From Acanthopleura granulata (Eukaryota > Mollusca > Polyplacophora > Chitonida > Chitonidae): DNA of 64,000 nt. The translations under genes were made by a program, and so were the position numbers. The stretch covers positions 45,435,250 to 45,499,249 of the forward strand of contig JABBOT010000001.1 in NCBI GenBank assembly GCA_016165875.1. The letters run 5' to 3'. Numbering within the stretch: the stretch's first letter is position 1; each line of letters opens with the position of its first letter. Shown one piece after another: positions 13,276 through 24,500 of this stretch. The notes beneath the pieces are model-generated. The model was not told where the DNA came from, searched no databases, and saw only the letters and a list, made by a program, of their open reading frames with translations.

Positions 13276-13855
13276 GGCATGTCATCTTTGCAACACAAAA
13301 TGTCTTTTTCACAAGTGTGATAGAAAATCTAGAGTTTATCGTCTGTCTTGGGAGAGGTTTCGAGATGACTGTATCCAGGAAAGAATAGCAATGGGAGGCG
13401 GGGCTCGGCATGTCTGGGGAGCTATGCATTCCCGAGACAAATGGAACCCTATTCTGTTGAGCCTAAACGTCACTGGTGTATGTTATCGGGACATTCAGTC
13501 CCAAAACATGATTCCCTGGGCTAGGGCAACTTTCGATGAAAACTTTGCCTTCCAGGATGGCAAAGCTCCGGCTCGTGCCTATGTAGTTAGACATTTCCTC
13601 GAATATGAAAATATCAATCATAGACCCCAACCACCTAAATGTACAGATCTGAATATCATAGAGAATTTATGGGAAACACTAGACCGTGGTGTTCGATCAT
13701 CAGAGACTCAGACACAAAACCTAGATCAACTGAAAGAGGCATTGTTGGAAGTATGGGCCAATATTCCACGTGAAACACTTGTTAACCTGTTTACAAGCAT
13801 GCCTCGAGATTTGGAAGCCATTATTCAAGCAAGAGGAGGGCACATGAAATACTAA
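13274..13855 (+). pseudogene. Tc1/mariner-like transposase, C-terminal two thirds
   Basis: The 193-codon frame aligns with the catalytic part of Tc1-family (DDE) transposases. In order it shows a WERFRDDC-like stretch, GGARHVWGAM (the usual GG-VMVWG box), FQDGKAPARAY (the second catalytic box) and DLNIIENLWETLDR (the third box, with its glutamate kept). In the second box the expected catalytic aspartate seems to be glycine, and the first catalytic position reads as asparagine, so the enzyme is probably dead although the frame is open. The N-terminal DNA-binding half is missing and replaced by a SINE fragment. No terminal inverted repeats were found. Confidence 0.8.
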
Positions 13856-13859
13856 CTTC

Positions 13860-15530
13860 CCTCATTACAATTGCCCTTGATATCATTCTCAATAAATCCT
13901 ATCGAATGTTGGAAGATAGTTTTATATTCCGTAATATTGCAATTTGTGCCTGTGCTTCTCCGTACCCAATTTCTAAGTACAAGTAGGATTCTCACTCAAA
14001 ATGGCGGTTTTATTAAGGTAAATAGTTATAGTTGCCAAACTATTGTAATTTCTGTAGAAATGTAGAGAAGTATAGGCAATAAATGTTATGTTTATCCAAA
14101 TTATTCCATGGGACGCTCTCCGCAACTGGGTTTAATTTTATATGCACCAACCATTTTGGCGAAGTCTGTAAATTAAAATTCACTGCAAGCATGTACTACT
14201 GCCATGAACCCATGTCTCAAATCGATGACTGACATTGTCATTTTTATGGTTTGGTTAACACATTATAGACCTAATAACTTATGAGTGATAACGCTTAAAA
14301 ATGAACATCATATGGATCATCATAACAACTTTTATGTTGTGTATATAGAGATTTGTATAGGAATATGTATATAGAGTTAGAATACTATATATGAGGGTGG
14401 GGATTATCAGCAGACAAGGACATAATGAACGGGAGCTCGTTTCTCTTCGCCTCAGTGTTTTGCATTCTCAAACAAAGAAGGATTCACGGAACCCTTATCA
14501 CGATTAACCGGGGACGTTCCATCCAAGTATCGATTTTCAGAGATCTGTAATCTTCCCTTCACCCGACACTAGGATAGTTTGCTCCCATTTGAGTTGATTA
14601 ATCGTAGCATTCATAGCTCATCATTTTCTTCTTTACGATCAACAGCACTTATATATCTGTAGCATAAATCGAGGTTTTAAAAACGAAATGGAATAGCATT
14701 ATCTTCTGAAACATGGAAAAAATAATCGTTTACTGACTTCCGTACATACGTGCATATTCGCGTGTGTATGACATGAGATCGATATCTTTGTCGGGTTTGG
14801 TGTGGTTAAAGTCTGATATTTAGATACATGTATTTTCAATCAGCGTGAGAGGTGAAAGATTTTTAGAACAAACTTCATCACAATGCAGAGATGAATTTCA
14901 TTGAGTGCTCAGTCAAATAGTGTTAGTTCAGTTTCAAAATCTAATTCCTTCATTCTAATTTAATCACTGACAAGTCGACAGTTGTTTGTAACACTATTAT
15001 AGACAGCATAATATCGAAGAGTACTAGCTCTAGAATCCCATCGTATATTACTAGAAAAATTTTTAATACCACCAATGGACACATTTTCAATCCCAATCCT
15101 CCATGTCACTAATATTTATTGACCCGCATATATATATATACATTTATATAAATTTTGAAAAAAGTATCTGCACTTGCCCGCTTCCACCTGAGAAATATAA
15201 TGTTCTCTGCCTGATGTCCGCACTTTCGGATAAGCTTTCAATCATTCGACCAAGGTTTTCAGTCGGAAGGTTCAGCAAATATCTTTCACATTTCAGTGAT
15301 ATTCACTAGGTTCACCAACAAGATTACAACTTATTTTCTTTTATAGTGTGTGAAATAATTTTGTCGGAGATAAGGGAGGAAATTTACAATCAGTATATGC
15401 GTAGATATCCAGCTACAGTCTTTAGAATTTACATTCCGAAGCACCGAAGCTTTCCTTTGATGATTGCACATTGTCCTCTTTTTGCTTGATTCTTGTTTTT
15501 CTAAGTCGCATGACTCGTAAGACAGCCATG
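13860..15530. other. Non-coding stretch, nothing recognised
   Basis: AT-rich sequence with short TA-rich runs (about 15129-15150). I found no domain-bearing frame or repeat boundary that I can support. Confidence 0.5.
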
Positions 15531-15537
15531 CTGAAAA

Positions 15538-15718
15538 TGAATTTTTTATGGCTTGACACCACGTCGGCCATATTTCAGCCTCATCGTCGCCAAAGTATGA
15601 GCCGGCAAGGAATAAGTGTATGGTTCTCCAGATGAAAATGAGAACATACCAAAACAAATACAATAAAGAGAAGGTTTTTAAAACCAAACCTAAATCTCGG
15701 TTAAACTGGAAAACCAAA
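15538..15718 (-). mobile_element. 3'-UTR fragment of the same LINE family
   Basis: Aligns with 21328-21510 of the complete LINE. Matches include TTATGGCTT-ACNCCAC-TCGGC, ATATTTCAGCC, then GAAAATGAGAACAT, AACCAAAACA and a stretch ending GGAAAACCAAAA. It represents a short 5'-truncated insertion on the minus strand, the usual outcome of target-primed reverse transcription. It has no coding capacity. Confidence 0.65.
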
Positions 15719-16524
15719 ATATAGTTATGTATATTATAGAGAAAAATATATGAATTGATGTAAACTGAATCGATATGATATAATCAATACATTTTAAATA
15801 ATTAATGTCACCGTCACCATGGACGCTGTCAAAGAGTTAAAATCGTGTGTATAATTATAGTTTGAAAATATCTTCATGGACCTCCTGTTTATTTGCTCTA
15901 TTTATTCCACACTTAGAATAATGCATTTCTGAGCCATGAGAACTGTAAAAAAATCGGTAACGTCCAACATGCAATCCAGTCAACTGCTAACTATATGTAG
16001 TGAGCTGCGGTATAAACTCTAACAATGGCATGCAAAATTCACACACTGGGAAATTTATTTATTTTTGATAATTTTGATTTTTGCATGTCACATTTCTACG
16101 CTGTGTCAGTGGAATATTGACCTCCCACCAGTTTCAATCGCATTATTTTCCATTGCAAGTAATTGCTTTCGCTTTCATATAATTCGATGTAATGACTAGT
16201 GTACAACCAAATCATACAAGCAACTGCACAAGAGTTGTAATAAATATACTTTTTACTCCTAGACCGAAATGCAAGGTCTGATTTGGGTCACATCTATTAA
16301 CGTCATTAAACAGGTTTAGAATGTGCCATGTGCATATATATTTTTATCTTATGGACAATTGTATTGCAGTTCAGTAAATCAAAAAAGCTGTAATGCACAA
16401 GCATAGCAATATATATGTATCCTAGAGTGGTACGGAAGTAAAGATTTTGTAGCCGTGTTAAATTCCTAATTTTCCATGGGCCATTCGAAGATGTCTTTTT
16501 GTTATAATCTGCTATAGCTGACTA

Positions 16525-16580
16525 AGTGAATGCTTGGAGGCTGATGTTACATTGGTAATATTTCAGCCATATCGTGTATC
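16525..16580 (-). repeat. Short LINE/SINE 3'-end remnant
   Basis: GGTAATATTTCAGCCATATCG matches the LINE 3' end at 21350-21372 in the same orientation. Only about 50 bases are recognisable. Confidence 0.5.
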
Positions 16581-17499
16581 AAGAAAGTAGATGAGAGAGG
16601 AAAATTTTCGATTTGCAAGTGAGTTGGGTAAATTTTACATACATGTACGTGGTTACAAATATGGAAATGCCGACCAATTTTCAAAGTAATGTAGACGATT
16701 AAATTACTGGAGGTAAGTTGACTAGCAATCAGTTGCAACTTCTTTACGTACAGTCCCACTTCGGACGTCTGATATACACACCGTACTGGAAAACTAGACA
16801 TTTTGAACTAGTGAGCAAACGACACACGAGTATTGTCGACTTCTCATAAACATCTGACATAAGGTAAGAACAGGGACTTAAAACTGTCCACAGTACAAAC
16901 ACTGAAATATACAGGTTCACCACTGTTTACTCGACAGATAATGCGTTTATTGTGTCCAGCCACAAATTCACGAAATTCTCAGAACAATGTTGTTACCTTG
17001 AGGTGTTCTCGAGGAGGTCCTCGCTCGACCGTGCTAAACGTCAAACCCTGCGAAGAGTTATAAAGAAATATCGACTGCGTGGTGGCCTTCCGCCGTTAAC
17101 AAACAACGAGATTATATGTGTGCATCGATTTGAAAATATACCCCAAAAGCCCGGAAACATATATTTTTTTAACTACATGTACCAGACGTACATAAAGTTT
17201 CACATGTATACTCACACGCAAAAGAAACTCAAGTTTTTTTACCCAAATAGGAAACAAACCGAGAACCATTAATTGATACGAGTTTTAACATGTAGAGAAG
17301 CACGACGGTGTTACGATTATTCTCATTTGCATTTTGAAAGCCCCGTGTACGTACGCATGAAATTAATGAATCGTCAAAACGCACCAGTTCAAGGAATATG
17401 TGGACATATGCGCACATTACTTGTGAAATCGAACATGCAGGAGTTGTATCGAACTTTAGTGGGTATAAAGCTCTGGCAAGCGTTGTACAACAATGCCAC

Positions 17500-17715
17500 A
17501 CTTAATTCCAATTCAGAGAAACTATCGGATGTTTAGAAGCTGGAGAGTCTGTTCAAGAAGTTGCCCATCATTTCAACGTACAGTTTCTATAAACATACTT
17601 CAACATGGAGTTGATTTGAAGTCAGGTTGACCGGATCAGGCTAAAATATCAAGCTATACACACTCTAGATGCTCGTCAAGCTTTTTAATCCACATCACCT
17701 GTCAGCAAAACCAAA
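17500..17715 (+). pseudogene. Tc1-like transposase N-terminal (helix-turn-helix) remnant
   Basis: A frame around 17520-17590 reads LEAGESVQEVAHHFNV, matching the helix-turn-helix at the start of Tc1-type transposases, where the usual pattern is L-AG-S---VA--F-V. Downstream the frame is broken by stops and indels. The catalytic part does not follow, so this is a separate decayed insertion from the one at 13.3 kb. Confidence 0.5.
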
Positions 17716-17719
17716 AAGC

Positions 17720-18237
17720 CTGCAAATGTAATCTAAGTATATATCCGTCATATGGAAACCTTTATATACCTTCGAAGCAATGTGTCGCCAAATAAATTGT
17801 AAGGTAAAATAATAAAAGTACTGACAACACTTGGTCTATCACTGTCACATCTCAGCACCTGATAAGTTTTGAGTGATCTCCAACGTTGTTTATGTTTAGC
17901 TCTAGACACTATTTTAAAATGTCTGTGAGTGTAAGGCATATCCTAGAAGCTCTTTCGGAGCAATAGTTTCGAGCCAATACTTGCTGTGCAACGTTTGATT
18001 TTGCACAAATGCAACTCCTCGGCTGCTAATACGAACTAATGAGAAGAGAGCGAATACTTATATACCTGTCCTGATCATCCATCTCATTCATCGATCAAAC
18101 ATTAACACTTGGACGGCATTAACCTTATAATCAGCTGACACTTAATGGCAATAAATTACCTGTCCAGTGTGGAACATCTAAATACCATCACTTCCATGAT
18201 CTAAGCGATTCGTTGACTTCAGCTTGTACTATCATGC
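17720..18237. other. Non-coding stretch
   Basis: Nothing recognisable beyond short unremarkable frames. Confidence 0.45.
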
Positions 18238-18390
18238 CTAGCATCGTAAAAACAATGGCAGATATATATCTGCCATAAACTTGTTGGCGTTGAACACTTC
18301 ACTATAATCAACCTGATCTATTGTAAGCATCTGCTCATCATGGAAAGTAATGATGGAAGATGCGTGTTCTGGATTACACAAAGCAGATAT
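18238..18390 (-). CDS. Possible terminal exon of an unknown gene
   Basis: A plausible acceptor (ATTTCATTTACAG) precedes a 51-codon segment that stays open to a TAG at 18240-18238. The peptide contains FHDEQMLTIDQVDYSEVF and looks compositionally like real protein, but I do not recognise it and no partner exon was found. It could be chance. Confidence 0.25.
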   Translation of the reverse strand: MSALCNPEHASSIITFHDEQMLTIDQVDYSEVFNANKFMADIYLPLFLRC

Positions 18391-19099
18391 CTGTAAATGA
18401 AATCGAAAATTCAAAATCAAACATGTTGTCGGATGGATTGAAGGATGGAGACAGGTTGGTGGCTGTCTTCTAAAATACTATTACCTTTGTTTGCTATCTT
18501 CATTCCTACTCTTTTTTAGTTAGAACAGAAATATAGTCGTAGAATTTTATATGTTTCTTCTCTGAAAAGCCACTCCGGGGTGATACATGGCTCTCTTCGA
18601 TTGTGACAATGGACGATAATAAATTTAACAATGAGGTAATTTTTCTTTCAAATTTTAGCTTTACAAAAATGATAATAAGAACCAATAAAAATGCTAAATT
18701 TTTTTGAACATGAAGTCACCAAGCACAACATCCACTAAAACTCGATCCTAGACAGGGAGAATAATGTTGCACCAGACAAAGGTGTATCTAAAATCACTTT
18801 TCTGAATTTCGGCAGTCTTAAAGAGGCGAAATAATTCTAAAAAGTTTCTCTGCTTGAGCTTTGTGTGAAGCTGTCTATCCTAGATTTGTGCATTGCATAG
18901 GCAGAGTTTCGACGCAGTCACCTCTACAATAGAACTATTTGAAAGCGTATGACGATATCGGCCATAGTAAGGGCACCACTATCGGAGAGTAAAAGTGAAA
19001 AGAAATGGCTTGTTCAACCCTCACATAGCAAAATCAAGCAAATAAACACGAAGACGCTTGATTAAGATCAGTGCATATATCTGAACAAAATAGACAAAT
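18391..19099. other. Non-coding stretch
   Basis: No gene or repeat end supportable from the sequence. Confidence 0.45.
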
Positions 19100-19288
19100 A
19101 TTTACTTATTTATTTGATTATTGTTTTACGCCGTACTCAAAAATATTTCACTTATACGAAGGCGACCAGCATTATGGTGGGAGGAAACCGGGCAAGAGTC
19201 CAGGGGAAACCCACGACCATCCGCAGGTTGCTGGCAGACCTTCCCACGTTCGACCGGAGAGGAAGCCAGCATGAGCTGGAGTTGAAAA
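19100..19288 (-). repeat. tRNA-derived SINE, 5'-truncated
   Basis: Tail TTTATTTGATTATTG, then the core around CGCCGTACTCAAAAATATTT, GTGGGAGGAAACCGGGCAAG, CATCCGCAGGTTGCTGG and GAAGCCAGCATGAGCTGG. One of the best preserved copies in the window. The extreme tRNA-like head is missing. Confidence 0.9.
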
Positions 19289-19289
19289 T

Positions 19290-20870
19290 AGACAAATAGT
19301 ATAACCGACAATAATATTCAAAACAATATAGAAAATTACAAAAATATACAATATCTCACTGATGATACCGTCCATATCCAGATGGAATATCCAGGCTTCA
19401 AAGTCGAGTCAGTCCACGTAAATGTATAGTTCACAGTTCTTATGAATTCTCGAATCGATGGATCACAGTCTTGTATGTAACAAACCGTAGTGGGGACAGT
19501 ACTACGACGATATCCATTTGCCCATGAATTAGTAACTTCTCAGGGCGGGTAGGTTGACTTTAGCTTCCTCAGTCCTCAGAAATATACAGAGAATCACTTT
19601 TTATTTCTTGGATTTTCCAAAACATTATTACGTGAACGAAAATGTCACTTCAAAATAATTTACAACTCTCCATCTAGAGACAGTTGTGGATTACGTAAGG
19701 ATCTTAAGTGTGATTGGAATTCTCACAACAAAGTGCCTGAAAATAACAAATTTTTCTTTTGATCCCAACTTTATGTCCTGAGAAAAGAAAACCTATGAAT
19801 TTGATCACACCAATTTTGGTCGTTGTACAGAATTATGTTAATTGTACATCGAAATCAAAAAATTTTACCAGTTTCTAACATGAAAAATATTACACTACTG
19901 CATCAACGTGTGATAATTCCCATCTACTTGCGAGGGGTTCTTTGTTCAGCAGTGAGGACGATTTACAGCATTGCTTCAATCATAAAGCGACGCTCTCTCC
20001 TTATGACAGACTGCTGTCCAAGGGATGCCATTTCTTTTGTCAATTAATTCTATCCATTGAAAACGGTAATCAGTAAGCTCCAGTTTCGGGCCCGTGTATT
20101 CAGTGTAGACAAACTTATGGCTGTCGTTGTCCAGATCTGGAGTTCAAGACTTTTTTTTGGCTAAACACTGTGGTACACTGAACTGAAACTTAGTACGTAA
20201 TTTTACCACAACGGCTATCAGGTCATTTCGCTCATGACCGACAAATAATGACCCTTTTGGGCCTGTTTTTGTTACCTAACTTTTGTTATATTTTGTCCAT
20301 TTTCAACAAAATTATGCTTGTTAGTGCTCTGGTGTAAATAATGACCCAACTGTTACCATGAATGTTCAAAGCAACAGAAACCATGTATTCCTTGATGGTT
20401 CCAGAATGCCTGTATTCATGGACATGCAACTTGCAAAACAGGATTTTAAACAACACCCACGCCTCCCGAGGTCATTGTGTGCTGCATGATCCTGCAATTG
20501 CATTACGCAATAACCATGATCTTTGTTAAACCTACAGCTTCTAGTTTCACTCTGCAAGCTGATGATAGTTGTACAATTATTAAAATTAGAAAGTATTACA
20601 AGCCTTTCGAAAACCTTCTCCGCCTCGGCTTATAAAGCACTGATCAATCTTTATGAGTTCGAATCCACGTCGACTTGCATACAAAATCAATATGTAGTAA
20701 AGGAGAAGACCGGAGAAGTAGGGTGCAACTTTGTGTGTGTAAAAGAGTATGGTTTGAGGATTATAAAATAATCGTGATTTGCTGTTTCAGACGTTTTTCC
20801 TTGACAGGCAACAAACTTTAAGGTAGGTCAAAACATGCACTCAATAGCGAATAATAATACCTCCATGTAT
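19290..20870. other. Non-coding stretch with one short dispersed repeat
   Basis: Only the short repeat at about 20486-20516 (partner of 4425-4455) was recognised. The 74-codon frame at 19823-20047 has no recognisable domain and no splice or promoter support. Confidence 0.5.
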
Positions 20871-20875
20871 AAGGG

Positions 20876-21012
20876 GTCTGCCAGCAACCTGCGGATGTTC
20901 GTATGTTTCCCCGGGCACTGCCCGGTTTCCTCCCCCCACAATGTGGGTACCGTCGTATAAGTGAAATTTTCTTGAGTACGAGTAAAACACCAATCAAATA
21001 AATAAAAATAAA
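20876..21012 (+). repeat. tRNA-derived SINE, 3' part
   Basis: From TCTGCCAGCAACCTGCGGAT to the tail CACCAATCAAATAAATAAAA on the plus strand. The core carries small indels. Confidence 0.85.
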
Positions 21013-21329
21013 TCCATGTAAAAGAGGACTCAACTGTGAAAATAATTTTGATCATTCAGATCTCGGGAATATATAAACTTAATAAGAGGGTTTGCATTAG
21101 GAAATGAATGAGGCCCTTAAATCAATACCAATTTATTTTTTGAATGTGCATAACGCTACTAATATGGGGTTGCGAATTCAACTCGATTACCGACAATTGG
21201 CTGCTGTCTTTTGTTTTGTCAGTGAACAGACAACAACGAAGAGCTGACATGATGTCCGTGTGCAGATTTTGGCTGCATAAAGAGCACGACGAGTACAGAC
21301 GAGAGGGACACGGCTTGAATGAATGAATG

Positions 21330-21550
21330 ATTATGGCTTAACGCCACATCGGCAATATCTCAGCCATATCGTGGCGAGAACAAGGTGGAACCACGAGACA
21401 GTTCAGGTTTTCGATGGTGACATGAGAACATTAAAAACAAACCAAAAAAGTACGGACATGATTAAAATCAGGTAAGAAAACCAAAACAGCTAAAACTCGA
21501 AAACCAGCACATTAAGGAAGCTTTATCACGAGTATGTATGTAAATAAAAT
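21330..21550 (-). other. LINE 3' UTR and tail
   Basis: Contains an AAAACCAAA-rich stretch and then GATATGGCTGAGATATTGCC, GTGGCGTTAAGCC and the tetranucleotide tail. The terminal 60 bases recur as isolated copies in the window, which fits recognition of this end by the reverse transcriptase. Confidence 0.75.
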
Positions 21551-24500
21551 TTATATTTTATGATACAGGCCAATGGCCTTCAAATATTTTATGACAGCGT
21601 CGCCAGCGATGCTGTCAAACAAATCATATGTGGAGTTTACTGTGTAGAATCTTTGCCGCACATGGACAAAGTCTACACAGTCAACCAGGATATGTTTGAT
21701 GCCGTATTCAGCACCACATCCAACACACTCGGGAGCACTGCTCCCATCCAGGATAAAATTGTGTGTTAGACGAGAATGCCCAACACGGCATCTTGTTAAA
21801 ACCACTTGGTCTCTACGAGACATACCAAGTGTATAAGAGTTATGGCCAATGACAGGGTGAATAGCGTGCAGTTTATTACACACCTGCACGTCCCATTCAT
21901 CCTGCCAAAGGCGACGGATATACTTAAGAATGTTAGATTTAAAATCAGCGTATGGGATTTTAACTTTTGATAGGGATTTCTTTAGGGCAGCCTTTGCCTC
22001 CCTGTCCACGACTGTGTTTCCATGGATACCAACATGGCTTGGTATCCAACAGAATATAATATCTTTGCCTCTTTTAATCAATTTTCTATGTAAGGCTAAA
22101 ATTTCCATAATAAGCGGGTTTTTGAATTTATTATTCTGCATTGCCAAAAGGCAGGAGAGCGAGTCACTACATACCATTGCCCTCTGGGCACGCCCAGAGG
22201 AAACATATGATAAGGCCAGGAGTATAGCCCTGGCTTCTGCAGAAAAGATAGACGATGAAGACGGAAGACGAAGAGAAGAGACCCGCTGTTCTAAGACAGC
22301 CGCAGCCGCAACCCTGTCCTCATCCTTTGACCCATCAGTGTATATAAATTTATAATTTGGATAATTAGCCTTAATTTCAGCAAAAGCTTGCTGAATTATA
22401 AGAGGGTTTGTATTCGATTTATTATATTGACGTAGATCAAATATTAGTTTAGGTTGTGGAAGAAGCCAGGGAGGAGACTCCGGAAAAGATACCGGAGCTA
22501 TCTCCTCTAGCTTGATGTTAGCTTCCACAACATGGTCCCGTATACGAAGACCGAACGGAGGGATCTTGTTAGGACATTTAGTATATTTGTCTACGTATGA
22601 TGGATTGAAAACACAGTCGTAGGCAGGGTTTGTTGGGTGAGCTTTAAGCTTTGTTGCATATTGAAGGCTGAGTTTAATACGTCGGTTATGTAAAGAAGGC
22701 TCATTGGCCTCCACGTATAAACTCTCTACTGGTGAGGTTCTAAAGGCACCAAGGCTGAGCCTCAGACCTTGGTGATGGACCGGATCCAACATTTTAAGAT
22801 ATGATTTCCTGGCGGAACCATAAATGATGGACCCATAGTCCAATTTAGACCTCACCAGAGAACGATATAAATTAAGTAAAACGGATCGGTCAGCACCCCA
22901 ATCGGTGCTAGACACGACCTTAATTATATCGAGAGCCTTTATACATTTAGCTTTAAGCGTTTTTATGTGAGGTATAAAAGATAATTTACTATCGAATATA
23001 ACTCCTAAAAATTTATTTTCCCCAACAATCTTCACTGGTTCACCACAAAATTTAAGCTCAGGGTCTAGATGAAGTTTGCGTTTATTGCAGAAATGCATAC
23101 CGACGGTTTTAGACGTAGAAAATCTAAAACCATTGGCAACTGCCCATTTCTCGATCTTATTGAGACAAAGCTGCAGTTGCCGCTCGATGTTATTCATATT
23201 TTTCGCCCGGTAGCATATCAGAAAATCATCTACATATAAACAACCCTCGGTTCCAGATGTTAATGTTTGGGTCAAGCTATTAATTTTGATGCTGAACAGC
23301 GTAGGTGAAAGGATACTGCCCTGGGGTACACCCATCTCTTGCTCATAAGAGTCCGAAAGAGTGGACCCCACCCGTACCTTAAACTGACGATTTGATAAAA
23401 ATTGGGATATAAATATAGGTAATCGACCTTTAAGGCCCATATCCGCGAGGTCTTTTAAAATGCCATATTTCCACGTGGTGTCGTAGGCCTTTTCAAGGTC
23501 AAAAAATACTGACACCACATGTTCATTATTAATAAAACCATGGCGAATGAAACTTTCAAGTCGAACAAGGTGATCCACTGTGGATCTACCTTGACGAAAA
23601 CCACATTGGATATTAGATAGTAACTTGTTGGTTTCGAGAAACCAAACAAGTCTATCATTTATCATCCGTTCCATAGTCTTACAGACGCAACTGGTAAGAG
23701 CTATGGGACGGTAGTTATTTGGATCAGTATGATCCTTACCCGGTTTGGGAACCGGGATAATACATGCCTCCCTCCATGAGGGTGGAAAATTACCAGTTAT
23801 CCAAATATCGTTCAATAAGTCCAAGAGAGTCTCAAGTGGTTCAGCTGATAAATGGTTCAGAAATTTATAATATACGTTATCAGGACCACATGCTGTATCA
23901 TGTGCCTTTCTGAGTGCAGTTCTCAGTTCATCGATATTAAAAGGACGATTATAATCTTCTAAGTTTTTAGAAGAAAAGGGCAATTTCATTTTCTCCTTCT
24001 GGTTTTTGATATGTTGAAATTCTGAAGTATAATTCTCAGAAGAAGATTTTTTTGAAATGGATTCCGCTAATTTATTAGCTATATCGGATGGAGAAGTTAG
24101 TGTGTTATCTCCATCTTTCAAGTGCTGGACTTTTGCTTTGTTATTTTTACCCTTTAGTTTCTGAACCATATTCCAGACCTTACGCATAGGTGTTTTGGAC
24201 GTAATGCCTGAAACAAAGTTCCGCCAACAAGATCGTCTCTTGGACTTAAGTAATCGACGAGCCTTAGCTGCCAGAATACGAACCTGGTTTAAATTTTTAT
24301 CAGTAGGACAATGATTGAATATACGTTCGGCCCTTTTACGGTCCTTTATGGCTTTACGACAGTCATTGTCGTACCAGGGTTTACTTTTGGATTTTGGACT
24401 GGTCGAGGTCTTAGGGATAGTTCTATCTGCAGCTCGTAATATAAGCTGATTAAATTTAAATATTGGGTCATCTGCTGCATTGAGAGTCTGTGGAGTGATA

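Noticed and set aside
21560..22355. Plus-strand open frames inside the LINE (also at 25166-25593 and 27728-28329)
   Set aside because: They are antisense shadows of the LINE ORFs; their conservation between copies A and B only reflects the coding strand.
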